64,000 nt of DNA from Lachnospiraceae bacterium XPB1003. GTDB taxonomy: Bacteria; Bacillota; Clostridia; Lachnospirales; Lachnospiraceae. Below the pieces are notes generated by a model that searched no databases, was not told where the DNA came from, and worked only from the letters and a program-made list of their open reading frames with translations. The stretch is taken from contig FMVK01000003.1 in NCBI GenBank assembly GCA_900102065.1, forward strand, positions 186,001 through 250,000. Reading direction: 5' to 3'. This document shows positions 36,045 through 45,135 of the stretch, one piece after another; positions within the stretch are counted from its first letter, which is position 1, and each line of letters opens with the position of its first letter. A program made the position numbers and the translations under genes.

Positions 36045-37817
36045 ATGATGAGATCACTCTACTCCGGAGTTGCGGGGTTAAAAACACACCAGGTAAAGAT
36101 GGATGTCATCGGTAACAATATAGCCAACGTTAATACTGTTGCATATAAGTCACAGTCCATCACATTCTCGGAGCTGATGTATCAGACAACACAGGCTGCC
36201 AGTGGTCCTAACGAGACTACAGGTACTGCAGGTACCAATGCAAAGCAGATCGGTCTCGGTGTTAAGAGCGGAGCTATCTCTACTGCCATCACTCAGCAGG
36301 GTTCCACTCAGACCACAGGTAATGCATTTGATCTCCGTATCACAGGAGATTCCTTCTTCGTTGTTTCGGACGGAACCACCAATTTCTTCACAAGAGACGG
36401 TTCGTTCTATGTTGATGCTGTAGGTAACCTTGCCATGAGCTCCAACGGTTATAACGTAATGGGATGGCAGGTTAACAAGGAAGGCAAGATCGTTCAGGAT
36501 AACGTATCCAAGCTCCAGATCATGTCTGCCGAGAATCTTACAAGTGATCCCGAAGCCACTACCCTTGCAACAATGCAGGGAATAATCGATAAGAATGATC
36601 CTCAGGTTCTTGGAGACGGTAAGGTTGTAAACCTTTCCTTCTACGATAATATGGGTTATTCATATACCGCAAGAATGCTTGTTAACGGCACTGATGAGGA
36701 AGGCAACTATGTACTGAGCCTTGCAGATGTGCTTGATTCAAATAACGAATCCATAAGCGACAAGTTTGATTTCCAGCTTATGATAGGTCAGGTTGCAGCA
36801 TCAGGTGAAGCATCAAAGGCAGCTTCCTACTCACTGGGAACAGGTTATACATTAAGCGGTACAACAGTTACACTTCCCAATGAGGTTACTCTTAAGGATG
36901 GCACAAAGATCACTTCCGTTGCTGCAGGAGATGCATTTAATGCAGACGGAACCGTAAAGGATAAAGAGAGAGCTTCGTTATACTCATCCGCTTTCGGATT
37001 TGATGACCCTGAGAAGTTCTCAACACTGACGGTCAAGGATTATACCGGCGGCGCAACCGCAGCTCCGGTAGTTAAGAGCGTAACGGGAATGCTGGTATCC
37101 GGAACGACCACTTATAACAAGCTCAATGATGCGGGTGATGCGACCGTATCAACAAATATGCTTGAGACAACGGCAGCCGGAACAACACTTTCCGTAGACG
37201 GTTACAAGTCGGCCGCAGGTAAGTCATTAAATGTTTACTATAATCAGGCAACAGGTTCCATCACCGGTGTAGGAGGTAAGACTACAGAGTCCAAGGCTTT
37301 CAATATCCAGATCAAGCCCAAGACAGACGGGGATGACAATCCTTTCGAAGTTGTTTCGGTTGATATGACAGATTCCAAGAATCTGAATAATGAGCAGGTT
37401 TCAACCCTTTCATCCACTTCCGGAGACAAGGAAGGTAAGGGGACCGGATGTGCACTCGGTACCATGACAGGCGTATCCATCCAGAATAACGGTATGATCT
37501 ACGGCGCGTACGATAACGGCCAGACCAAGCTTCTTGGTCAGATCTCCACCGCAAGCTTCTCTAATCCTGCAGGTCTTGAGAAGGAAGGCGATAACCTCTA
37601 CAGAGCTACACTTAACTCCGGCGCATTCGACGGCATCGGAACAGATGTAACATCAGACGGCGGATATGTTTCCACCGGTGTTCTGGAAATGTCAAACGTT
37701 GACCTTTCAAGCGAGTTCACAGAGCTCATCACAACACAGAGAGGCTTCCAGGCTAACTCGAGAATAATCACTGTTTCCGATACGCTTCTTGAGGAACTTG
37801 TAAACCTTAAGAGATAA
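36045..37817 (+). CDS. flgE: Flagellar hook protein FlgE
   Basis: FlgE is the subunit of the flexible hook and is exported after rod completion. The N-terminal motif is SLYSGVAGLKTHQVKMDVIG plus NNIANVNTVAYK, and the C-terminal helix contains ELITTQRGFQANSRIITVSD. The 590-residue length includes a large variable middle domain rich in Thr, Ser and Gly, longer than in E. coli. The start is preceded by a strong AAAGGAGGG with eight bases of spacing. A terminator follows, so flgE closes the first segment of the operon. Confidence 0.95.
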   Translation: MMRSLYSGVAGLKTHQVKMDVIGNNIANVNTVAYKSQSITFSELMYQTTQAASGPNETTGTAGTNAKQIGLGVKSGAISTAITQQGSTQTTGNAFDLRITGDSFFVVSDGTTNFFTRDGSFYVDAVGNLAMSSNGYNVMGWQVNKEGKIVQDNVSKLQIMSAENLTSDPEATTLATMQGIIDKNDPQVLGDGKVVNLSFYDNMGYSYTARMLVNGTDEEGNYVLSLADVLDSNNESISDKFDFQLMIGQVAASGEASKAASYSLGTGYTLSGTTVTLPNEVTLKDGTKITSVAAGDAFNADGTVKDKERASLYSSAFGFDDPEKFSTLTVKDYTGGATAAPVVKSVTGMLVSGTTTYNKLNDAGDATVSTNMLETTAAGTTLSVDGYKSAAGKSLNVYYNQATGSITGVGGKTTESKAFNIQIKPKTDGDDNPFEVVSVDMTDSKNLNNEQVSTLSSTSGDKEGKGTGCALGTMTGVSIQNNGMIYGAYDNGQTKLLGQISTASFSNPAGLEKEGDNLYRATLNSGAFDGIGTDVTSDGGYVSTGVLEMSNVDLSSEFTELITTQRGFQANSRIITVSDTLLEELVNLKR

Positions 37818-37876
37818 GGGTAACATAACTTAGGCTGACAGGCAGCTGAGTAAAGACTAAAGAACAGTAAGATATC

Positions 37877-37916
37877 AAAGACCGCTGCTCAATTTAGAGA
37901 AGCGGTCTTTGTTTTA
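37877..37916 (+). terminator. Terminator after flgE
   Basis: AAAGACCGCT (37877-37886) pairs perfectly with AGCGGTCTTT (37901-37910) across a 14-base loop and is followed by GTTTTA. It divides the flagellar operon into two transcription segments. The T tract is short, so read-through is likely. Confidence 0.8.
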
Positions 37917-37995
37917 TGATCCATCAACATGTAGTACTTTTTTATATTTTTTTTGCCGAATTATGTAAAATATTGTAGTAAATCACAGCGCGGTC

Positions 37996-38004
37996 TGTTA
38001 TAAT
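37996..38004 (+). promoter_or_regulatory. Extended -10 promoter before flbD
   Basis: TGTTATAAT (37996-38004) is a full extended -10. No good -35 is seen at the right distance (TTGTAG at 37973 is 20 bases away). It would restart transcription after the flgE terminator, 28 bases before flbD. Confidence 0.55.
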
Positions 38005-38031
38005 GTAGTCGTTCATGTGCGGAGTCTAATT

Positions 38032-38223
38032 ATGATAGAAGTAACCAGACTAAACGGCACGGTTGTGCTTATTAATTCGGACTTGATAGAGTGTGTGGAA
38101 GAAACCCCGGATTCAGTGATAACACTGACCACCGGGCGCAGACTCATCGTGAAAGAAAGTAGGCAGGAAATAAAAGAACTTGTAAAATCCTATAAGCAGG
38201 AAATCTATGGTTTCGTCCGGTAG
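38032..38223 (+). CDS. flbD: Flagellar FlbD-family protein
   Basis: This is a 63-residue cytoplasmic protein of the FlbD (SwrD/YlzI) family. In Bacillus the homologue raises motor power through the stator. It has the typical MIEVTRLNGTVVLINSDLIE start and ends with a short helix. I chose the ATG at 38032 after GCGGAG; an in-frame GTG at 38017 lies before that site. It lies upstream of motA, in agreement with a link to the stator. Confidence 0.9.
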   Translation: MIEVTRLNGTVVLINSDLIECVEETPDSVITLTTGRRLIVKESRQEIKELVKSYKQEIYGFVR

Positions 38224-38289
38224 GAACGGGCGGGGCATAGGTTTTGTTTTGGGGTAAAGAACTGATTTCTTAAGGTTAAGGGGATTGTA

Positions 38290-39093
38290 ATGGATTTAGC
38301 ATCGTTATTGGGAATGCTCATATGCTTCTTGATGATCGTATTCGGTATGGTATACGGCAAGAATGGTGTCGATTTCGGTGCTATCATCAACTTCCTTGAT
38401 GCACAGTCGGCGATCATCACATTCGGTGGTGCGTTCTGTGCTATCATGATGTCCAATACCATGCCGGATTTCATCGGCGGATTAAAGAGTATCACCCTTA
38501 TCTTCAAGCCCCCCGCATTGAATGCACCGGATATTATCAAGAAGATCATCGACCTTTCCAATGTTGCACGTAAGGAAGGCCTGCTCTCACTTGAAGAGGC
38601 TGCTTCGGATATTGATGATGCTTTCCTTAAAAAGGGAATCCTGCTCATCGTCGACGGTACGGATCCTGAGCTTGTACGAGGGATCATGGAGACTGAGCTT
38701 GATAATATCGATGCAAGACATAAGAAGAGGATCAAGTACTGGCAGGATGTTGCATCCATGGGCCCTGCCTGGGGTATGATCGGTACTCTTATCGGTCTTA
38801 TAAACATGCTTCAGAACATGTCCGATGCTGCAGCCATCGGTCCTTCCATGGCGGTTGCTCTTATCACCACCATGTACGGTTCCATGCTTGCAAACTGGAT
38901 ATGTACGCCTACATCCACGAAGCTCGGCGTATTTAACGATCTGGAGCTTCAGGTTAAGGAAATAATGATAGAAGGTCTGCTTTCAATACAGGCCGGTGAG
39001 AACCCGCGTGTCATCGAAGAGAAGCTTAAGAGCTTCCTTGCACCGAAGGATCGCGGAGTATCCGAAGAGGGAGCCGAGGGGGGCGCCCAGTAA
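38290..39093 (+). CDS. motA: Flagellar motor stator protein MotA
   Basis: MotA has four membrane helices, a large cytoplasmic loop that contacts FliG, and conducts ions together with MotB. Helices are visible near residues 3-22, 33-52, 155-178 and 190-210. The loop contains ARKEGLLSLEE, and the third helix segment reads GPAWGMIGTLIGLINML. The length is 267 residues. The start follows AAGGGGAT. The coupling ion cannot be decided from sequence with confidence. Confidence 0.95.
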   Translation: MDLASLLGMLICFLMIVFGMVYGKNGVDFGAIINFLDAQSAIITFGGAFCAIMMSNTMPDFIGGLKSITLIFKPPALNAPDIIKKIIDLSNVARKEGLLSLEEAASDIDDAFLKKGILLIVDGTDPELVRGIMETELDNIDARHKKRIKYWQDVASMGPAWGMIGTLIGLINMLQNMSDAAAIGPSMAVALITTMYGSMLANWICTPTSTKLGVFNDLELQVKEIMIEGLLSIQAGENPRVIEEKLKSFLAPKDRGVSEEGAEGGAQ

Positions 39094-39108
39094 GGGAGTT
39101 AACAGTTA

Positions 39109-39921
39109 ATGGCTAAGAAGAAAGAGGAATTAGCTGCGGCCGGATCGCCGGCCTGGATGGCGACATTCTCGGATCTTATGAATCTGCTTTTGTGTTTCTT
39201 CGTGCTTCTGTTTTCAATGTCCACAGTTGACGCTCAGAAGTTTGAGGAAGTGGCGGCTTCGTTTGCCCAGACTTTTTCGGTTTTTTCGGCAGGTGCCACA
39301 GCCATAGGAGACGGAATACTTGTTTCAAACGGTGTCAGCCAGCTGAATGCGCTTGATGAATATATCAATTCAACAGGATATGAGGCCATAGAAGAAGATG
39401 ACGCCGACAAGATCGTAAAAGAAGCCATGGAGAAGGCGGAGGCGGCAAAGATCGAAGCTTCCGAGGAACTTGAAGAAAAAGTTGCCGAAGCTTTATCCGA
39501 GACCGGGCTGGATCAGATGGTGGAGCTTGATTACACATCACAGTACGTGGAACTTACACTTAACGGTTCGCTGCTTTTCGATTCCGGTAAGGCCGAGCTT
39601 AAAGAGAGCGCATACAGGATACTTGATCAGATCGGCGTGATACTCGAGCGCTACAGCGAGTCTGTGATAGAGATTGAAGGTCATACGGATTCGGTGCCTA
39701 TTCACTCGGCACAGTTTCCCAGCAATAATGAACTTTCGGATGCAAGAGCATTGTCCGTGTTCTATTATCTGACGGAGAATACGAATCTTGATCCGGCGCT
39801 TGTTAAGCATTCGGGAAGAGGCGAGTATGTTCCCGTAGCAGATAACGGAACACCTGAAGGAAGAGCACTTAACAGACGTGTAGAGATCAAGATTTACAAT
39901 TCACTTAGCGAATACAATTGA
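39109..39921 (+). CDS. motB: Flagellar motor stator protein MotB
   Basis: MotB has one N-terminal membrane helix with the ion-binding Asp in WMATFSDLMNLLLCFFVLLF, a linker with a predicted coiled stretch rich in Ala and Glu, and a C-terminal OmpA-like peptidoglycan-binding domain (LLFDSGKAELKESAYRIL, IEIEGHTDSVP). The length is 270 residues. It starts 15 bases after motA, so the two stator subunits are made together. Confidence 0.96.
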   Translation: MAKKKEELAAAGSPAWMATFSDLMNLLLCFFVLLFSMSTVDAQKFEEVAASFAQTFSVFSAGATAIGDGILVSNGVSQLNALDEYINSTGYEAIEEDDADKIVKEAMEKAEAAKIEASEELEEKVAEALSETGLDQMVELDYTSQYVELTLNGSLLFDSGKAELKESAYRILDQIGVILERYSESVIEIEGHTDSVPIHSAQFPSNNELSDARALSVFYYLTENTNLDPALVKHSGRGEYVPVADNGTPEGRALNRRVEIKIYNSLSEYN

Positions 39922-39936
39922 TTGGGGGGAAGTCTT

Positions 39937-40458
39937 ATGAAGAAGAATCTGTTATCACTTGTTATACTGTCGCTTTTGGTTGTTAATATAATCCTTACTT
40001 CGATAATGCTTTTTTCCGTGGTTGGGACCAATAAGAAAACCGCAGCCATAGTTACGGATATAGCCGGGATATTAAGTCTGGAGACAGGCGATGCTGATAC
40101 ACCCGGAAGTGCGGAAGTATCCATGGCTGATACTAAGAATTATGATATTGAGGATCAGCTTACCATTACATGTAAGAGAGCGGAAGGCGAGACCAAGGAT
40201 ACATACTGTCTGGTAAATGTTGCTTTATCTCTTAATACACAGGATCCGGATTATGCTACTTTCGGTACCCCGGAAGCTATGAAGGAAAATGAATCAATGG
40301 TGAAGTCGGAAGTTATTTCCGTTATCTCATCCTATACTGCGGAAGAGATCAAGCTTGATCAGGACGCTATCTGTGACGAGATCCTGGAGAGAGTACAGTC
40401 TCGTTTTGGATCAAAGTTTATATATAAAGTTTATTTCAGCAACATAATGTTTGGCTGA
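39937..40458 (+). CDS. fliL: Flagellar basal-body-associated protein FliL
   Basis: FliL is a single-span protein (helix at about residues 4-27) that surrounds the stator. A long outer domain follows, ending with the family pattern ILERVQSRFGSKFIYKVYFSNIMF. The true start is the ATG at 39937, which follows GGGGGAAG; the TTG at 39922 overlaps that site. It has 173 residues and stands between motB and fliM, as in many Firmicutes. Confidence 0.88.
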   Translation: MKKNLLSLVILSLLVVNIILTSIMLFSVVGTNKKTAAIVTDIAGILSLETGDADTPGSAEVSMADTKNYDIEDQLTITCKRAEGETKDTYCLVNVALSLNTQDPDYATFGTPEAMKENESMVKSEVISVISSYTAEEIKLDQDAICDEILERVQSRFGSKFIYKVYFSNIMFG

Positions 40459-40507
40459 TAGATATATCGGGTACTGCTATAACTTTTACGGAGAGGAGGT
40501 GAGATGA

Positions 40508-41497
40508 GTGGGCGATATCCTGTCGCAGGAGGAGATCGATAAACTCCTTAACGCTTTATCCAGCGGCGAAGTTGATGCCGAGGAAATGAAAAATGCGGAT
40601 GAACGTACAGTCAAGGATTATGACTTTAAACGTCCCGCCAAGTTCTCAAAGGAACATCTGAGAACCCTCGAGCTTATCTTCGAGCATTACGGCAGATTGA
40701 TGTCCACGAATCTCCCGGTCTACCTCAGAAAGAATATACAGGTAAGTGTTATCAGTTCGGAGACCGTTACTTTTAACGAATTTACCAACGCACTTTCCAA
40801 TCCCGTAATATTGGGAATAGTAAATTTCCAGCCGCTGCAGGGCAATATACTTATTGATCTGACCAGTTCTTTGGGCTATGCATTCATAGACAGGATGCTT
40901 GGCGGAACCGGTGAGCCGCTTGATAAGCTCCGTGATTTTTCGGAGATAGAGATGGGGATCTTGTATAAGATAATGACCGTCAGCGCTCAGCTCCTCAGGG
41001 AGCCTTGGAAGAATGTAATAGAAGTTGAACCGGTGCTTGAGAGGATAGAGACCAATACTCAGTTCGCTCAGATCATCGCGCCGAACGAGATGATCGCCAT
41101 TGTTACACTCAATGTGAAGATGGGTGAGATAGAAGGATTTTTAAATATCTGTATTCCTTTCATGACCATTGAGACTATCATAGATAACCTTAATACCAAG
41201 TTCTGGTTTACCAACATGGTATCCAACGACGCAGGAGATCACAGACAGGATATTGAGAATCTCCTTCGCAGAGTTGATGTTCCCATTAAAGCCGTACTGG
41301 GCAAGAGTCAGATCGCAGTCAGCGATTTTCTTATGTTACAGCCCGGTGATATCATCAGGCTCGACAGGCGTGTTGATAATGAGCTTGATGTTTATGTAGG
41401 AATGTTTAAGAAATTTACCGCGGTTCCCGGTACCGATCATGACAGGTATGCGGTTCGCGTGACTACAGTTTACAGGGAGGAGGACGAAGAAAGCTGA
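40508..41497 (+). CDS. fliM: Flagellar motor switch protein FliM
   Basis: FliM forms the C ring and binds CheY-P through its N-terminal LSQEEIDKLLNAL motif, which begins at residue 5. The middle domain is CheC-like (GGTGEPLDKLRDFSEIE) and the C-terminus is FliN-like. It has 329 residues. The start is a GTG at 40508, eight bases after AGGAGG; the nearby ATG at 40504 is in another frame. The stop overlaps the fliY start (TGATG). Confidence 0.95.
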   Translation: MGDILSQEEIDKLLNALSSGEVDAEEMKNADERTVKDYDFKRPAKFSKEHLRTLELIFEHYGRLMSTNLPVYLRKNIQVSVISSETVTFNEFTNALSNPVILGIVNFQPLQGNILIDLTSSLGYAFIDRMLGGTGEPLDKLRDFSEIEMGILYKIMTVSAQLLREPWKNVIEVEPVLERIETNTQFAQIIAPNEMIAIVTLNVKMGEIEGFLNICIPFMTIETIIDNLNTKFWFTNMVSNDAGDHRQDIENLLRRVDVPIKAVLGKSQIAVSDFLMLQPGDIIRLDRRVDNELDVYVGMFKKFTAVPGTDHDRYAVRVTTVYREEDEES

Positions 41498-42699
41498 TGG
41501 ATGGAATGCTTTCACAGGACGAGATCAATGCCCTTTTAAACGGAATGGATCTTGACAATCAGGGGGGATCGGAACCTGAAGCAACGGATGCCGCAGATGC
41601 GGGAGACGCTGCCCAGTCATCTTCCGGAGCACATGATCTTCCGGACCAGACTCTGCTTTCCGACATAGAGAAAGATGCTATAGGCGAGATTGCCAATATT
41701 AGTATGGGTACCTCGGCGACTACTCTTTTCTCACTGGTAAACCAGAAAGTTAATATCACGACACCAAAAGTTACTCTTGCAAACTGGGATACGGTTTTAG
41801 AGGAATATCCGGCACCCTGTGTATTTATAGAGATCCAGTATACCGTCGGTCTTACAGGTTCAAATATCCTGATACTCAATGAGAGGGATGTTAAGATCAT
41901 AACGGATCTTATGATGGGTGGTGACGGAACCAATACGGAAGGTGAGCTTGGAGATCTTCATCTCTCGGCTATCTCGGAAGCCATGAACCAGATGATGGGA
42001 TCATCGGCCACATCACTTTCTTCCATGATGGGCAAGAAGATAGATATCTCTCCGCCCAAGGCAAGCCTTGTTAAGATCAATGAGATGATCGGAGAAGGAG
42101 CGGCTAATAATCCTTTTACCGACAATACCTTTGTTAAGATAGCATTCAGGATGCAGATCGGTGATCTGGTTGATTCAACCATCATGCAGTTGTATCCTAT
42201 CGACTTCGCTAAGTCGTTATATGAGATATTCATGGGAACTCAGATGGGTGGACCGGAATCCGATCCGGAACCTGCACCTGCACCGGCTCCCGCACCTATG
42301 CCTGCACCTGCACCGGCTCCCATGCCTGCTGCAGCACCTATGCCGGCTCCCATGCCTGCTGCACCGATGCAGCCTCAGTATGCACCGCCGCAGCCGCAGA
42401 TGAATATCCAGCCTGCGCAGTTCCAGGCATTTACGCCGGATATGGCGGCTCTTATCGGCCAGGAGAATATCGGACTTATCATGGATGTTCCTCTGGAGGT
42501 TACCGTTGAGCTCGGCCGTACTTCCAAATCAGTTCATGATATCCTGGAATTTGCTCCGGGAACCATCATCGAGCTTGAGAAGATCGCAGGTGAACCTATC
42601 GATGTTCTGGTCAACGGTAAGTTTGTTGCCAAGGGCGAAGTAGTTGTAATCGAAGAAAGCTTCGGTGTACGTATCACCGAGATCATCAAGGACTCATGA
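41497..42699 (+). CDS. fliY: Flagellar motor switch phosphatase FliY (FliN-type)
   Basis: FliY is the Firmicute version of FliN with an added CheY-P phosphatase. It opens with a FliM-like CheY-binding peptide (LSQDEINALLNGMD). A CheC-like domain (about 50-245) follows, with two active-site patterns, EIANISMGTSA and EAMNQMMGSSA. A linker of repeated Pro/Ala/Met (about 255-300) leads to a C-terminal FliN domain (VTVELGRTSKSVHDILEF). The 400-residue length is normal. It overlaps both neighbours, so expression is coupled. Confidence 0.94.
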   Translation: MDGMLSQDEINALLNGMDLDNQGGSEPEATDAADAGDAAQSSSGAHDLPDQTLLSDIEKDAIGEIANISMGTSATTLFSLVNQKVNITTPKVTLANWDTVLEEYPAPCVFIEIQYTVGLTGSNILILNERDVKIITDLMMGGDGTNTEGELGDLHLSAISEAMNQMMGSSATSLSSMMGKKIDISPPKASLVKINEMIGEGAANNPFTDNTFVKIAFRMQIGDLVDSTIMQLYPIDFAKSLYEIFMGTQMGGPESDPEPAPAPAPAPMPAPAPAPMPAAAPMPAPMPAAPMQPQYAPPQPQMNIQPAQFQAFTPDMAALIGQENIGLIMDVPLEVTVELGRTSKSVHDILEFAPGTIIELEKIAGEPIDVLVNGKFVAKGEVVVIEESFGVRITEIIKDS

Positions 42700-43124
42700 T
42701 GTATCAGACTTTATATACACTTGCAGATTCACTGAGCGGCAATGCCGCGGTTCAGGAGACGGAACGTTCGGTATCTACGGGAGTTAACAGCGTAGCGAGA
42801 TTTATCACCGTATTGTTTATCTTTGCTCTCGTTCTTGCCATGACGTATTTCACCACCAGATTTGTGGGACGTGCCGGACAGGCGAGGATGCGCTCTTCCA
42901 ATATCGAAGTGCTGGAATCTGTAAGGAATGCGGACGGTAAGCTTTTGGAGCTTGTCCGTATCGGTAAAAAGTATGCAGTTATAGGTGTATCCAGGGATTC
43001 ACAGGATCTTATATGCATGCTGGATGAGGATGATATCTTACCGCCACAGGAAGGCGATGAAGGGAAAAAGGATTTTTCCGAGATCTTCAAACGTTTTAAA
43101 TCCGCCGACAGGGAGAATCCGTAA
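42696..43124 (+). CDS. fliO: Flagellar biosynthesis protein FliO-like
   Basis: FliO helps FliP assemble in the export gate. The protein has one membrane helix (about residues 30-50, FITVLFIFALVLAMTYF) followed by a small cytoplasmic domain and an acidic tail. This matches FliO (FliZ in Bacillus) in shape and place. The ATG at 42696 overlaps the fliY stop; a second ATG is at 42699. In many related clusters a cheY gene is found between fliY and fliO; here there is none. Confidence 0.82.
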   Translation: MMYQTLYTLADSLSGNAAVQETERSVSTGVNSVARFITVLFIFALVLAMTYFTTRFVGRAGQARMRSSNIEVLESVRNADGKLLELVRIGKKYAVIGVSRDSQDLICMLDEDDILPPQEGDEGKKDFSEIFKRFKSADRENP

Positions 43125-43127
43125 CAG

Positions 43128-44003
43128 ATGCGTAAGAGTGATCGCAGAACCGGAAAATTGAGATTGATCCTGAAAGCATTGTGCCTGCTGCTTTTGGTGG
43201 GCACAATGTCTTTTTTGATGCCTGCAAGTGCTTATGCTACGGATACCGACAATAACGGCGATACGGATGAGAGAACATATGAGGATGAGCCCGGAAGTTC
43301 CGAAGAACCGTCGGATACAGAGGACTTAAATATCGGCAATACCGTAACTGTCCAGCTCAACAACGGAAACGGTTCCATAAACGGTGCGCTCCAGATCGTT
43401 TTCATCCTTACAGCTATCGGTCTCATACCGATATTGATGCTGACTCTCACCAGTTTTACCCGTATCATCATCGTATTGCATTTCACGAGACAGGCACTTA
43501 ATACCCAGACGGCACCTCCTAATATGGTGCTTGTGGCACTGGCTCTTTTCCTCACTGCATATATCATGGCGCCGGTTTTTACTCAGATGTATACGGATGC
43601 GTATAAGCCCATGAGCGATGGAGATATTTCCATTGAGGAGGCTTACGAGATAGGTGTTAAGCCGCTCAGAACTTATATGTACGGTCAGACAGAAGTGAAA
43701 GATGTTTCGGTATTCATGGAGATCGCCGGTAATACGGAGTGGGACGGAGATCCCGATTCCGTACCAATGCAGGTGCTCATTCCTTCTTATATGGTGAGTG
43801 AACTGCGTACCGCTTTCATCATCGGATTCCTGATCTATATTCCGTTCCTTATCATAGACATGGTTGTTTCATCGGTGCTTATGAGTATGGGTATGATGAT
43901 GCTTCCGCCTACGACCATCTCCATGCCTTTTAAGATATTGCTATTCGTGCTGGCGGACGGATGGAACCTGATAATAGTCAACCTTGTTAAGACCTTCTAT
44001 TAG
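43128..44003 (+). CDS. fliP: Flagellar biosynthetic protein FliP
   Basis: FliP builds the core of the flagellar export gate. A signal peptide is at residues 1-38, followed by an acidic stretch and then the conserved membrane regions LMLTLTSFTRIIIVLHFTRQ, an outer domain, and ELRTAFIIGFLIYIPFLIID. The 291-residue length is larger than average because of the acidic segment. The gene starts four bases after fliO and is followed by fliQ and fliR, the other gate subunits. Confidence 0.95.
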   Translation: MRKSDRRTGKLRLILKALCLLLLVGTMSFLMPASAYATDTDNNGDTDERTYEDEPGSSEEPSDTEDLNIGNTVTVQLNNGNGSINGALQIVFILTAIGLIPILMLTLTSFTRIIIVLHFTRQALNTQTAPPNMVLVALALFLTAYIMAPVFTQMYTDAYKPMSDGDISIEEAYEIGVKPLRTYMYGQTEVKDVSVFMEIAGNTEWDGDPDSVPMQVLIPSYMVSELRTAFIIGFLIYIPFLIIDMVVSSVLMSMGMMMLPPTTISMPFKILLFVLADGWNLIIVNLVKTFY

Positions 44004-44021
44004 CTACGGGAGGAGTAATCA

Positions 44022-44291
44022 ATGACAATAGCAGATATTACTGAGATCATGAGTCAGGCTATGTACATAGTGATAATCACAGCGGCACCGCCTCTTGTGG
44101 TAAGTATGATAATCGGTCTTCTGATCAGTATCTTCCAAACGGTCACTTCCATACAGGAGCAGACCCTTACATTTGTACCCAAGGTACTTTCCATTTTCCT
44201 GGTCCTTATCATCTTCGGTGGATGGATGATCGGGAATATGACAGGCTTTATGGAAAATCTCTGGTCGGATTTTTCGGTATACCTTCATTGA
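44022..44291 (+). CDS. fliQ: Flagellar biosynthetic protein FliQ
   Basis: This is the small export-gate subunit with two membrane helices (about residues 17-40 and 55-75). The family motif is PPLVVSMIIGLLISIFQTVTSIQEQTL, read across residues 24-50. It has 89 residues, as expected. The start follows GGGAGGAG, and fliR begins 12 bases after the stop. Confidence 0.95.
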   Translation: MTIADITEIMSQAMYIVIITAAPPLVVSMIIGLLISIFQTVTSIQEQTLTFVPKVLSIFLVLIIFGGWMIGNMTGFMENLWSDFSVYLH

Positions 44292-44303
44292 TGAATATGG
44301 AAC

Positions 44304-45095
44304 ATGATAGATAATTTTGCTTTTCCTCTTGAAGAACTGGAATATTTTCTGCTGATCCTGACGAGAGTCTCGGCATTTTTATTCACGGCTCCGTTCTTTT
44401 CGCAGAACAATGTGCCGAGGATGTTAAAGGCCGCACTCTCGGTTTTTATTTCATACCTTCTTTACGAGGCCATAATGCCTCACGAGTATCCGATTTACAA
44501 CAGTCTGTATGAATATACGGGCTTGTTGTTAAAGGAGACGCTCACAGGACTGATAATCGGTCTTGCAGGTGCATTCGCAATGAATGTTACATCCTTCGCC
44601 GGACAGGTAGTTGATACCGAACTGGGACTTGCGATGGCATCCCAGATGGATCCTGTCACCATGCAGAATACAACGGTTACGGGATATTTTTATCAATATA
44701 CATTCATGCTGATCTTCATGGTAACGGGGATGCACAGATATCTCTTACAGGCGCTGGGCGAGACATTTACGCTTATCCCTGTGGGAAAGACGGTTTTCGA
44801 GATGGAAAGCTTTTATAACGACATGATCGAGTTCATGGGGGCATATATAATGCTGGGCTTCAGGATAGCCCTGCCGGTCTTTGCGGTGATACTTATAGTT
44901 AACTGTATGCTGGGTGTGATGGCAAAGGTTTCACCGCAGATGAACATGTTTGCGGTAGGTATCCAGATCAAAGCCATGGTAGGTATGGTAGTCATTTTCA
45001 TCACGGTGCGTGTGCTTCCGAAAGCTGCTGATATGGTATTTGTTCAGATGAAGACCAATATAGCTACAGTGGTTAAAGCTATGATGCCGGGATGA
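44304..45095 (+). CDS. fliR: Flagellar biosynthetic protein FliR
   Basis: FliR is the third gate subunit, with about six hydrophobic segments. The motif LILTRVSAFLFTAPFFSQNN lies near the start, and AGQVVDTELGLAMASQMDP near residue 95 is typical. It has 263 residues. The start ATG follows ATATGGAAC, a weak ribosome binding site, so coupling with fliQ is likely. Confidence 0.95.
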   Translation: MIDNFAFPLEELEYFLLILTRVSAFLFTAPFFSQNNVPRMLKAALSVFISYLLYEAIMPHEYPIYNSLYEYTGLLLKETLTGLIIGLAGAFAMNVTSFAGQVVDTELGLAMASQMDPVTMQNTTVTGYFYQYTFMLIFMVTGMHRYLLQALGETFTLIPVGKTVFEMESFYNDMIEFMGAYIMLGFRIALPVFAVILIVNCMLGVMAKVSPQMNMFAVGIQIKAMVGMVVIFITVRVLPKAADMVFVQMKTNIATVVKAMMPG

Positions 45096-45135
45096 CAGAG
45101 GCATGACGCAGGCGCGTATTTGCGGGAGTAGGGAT

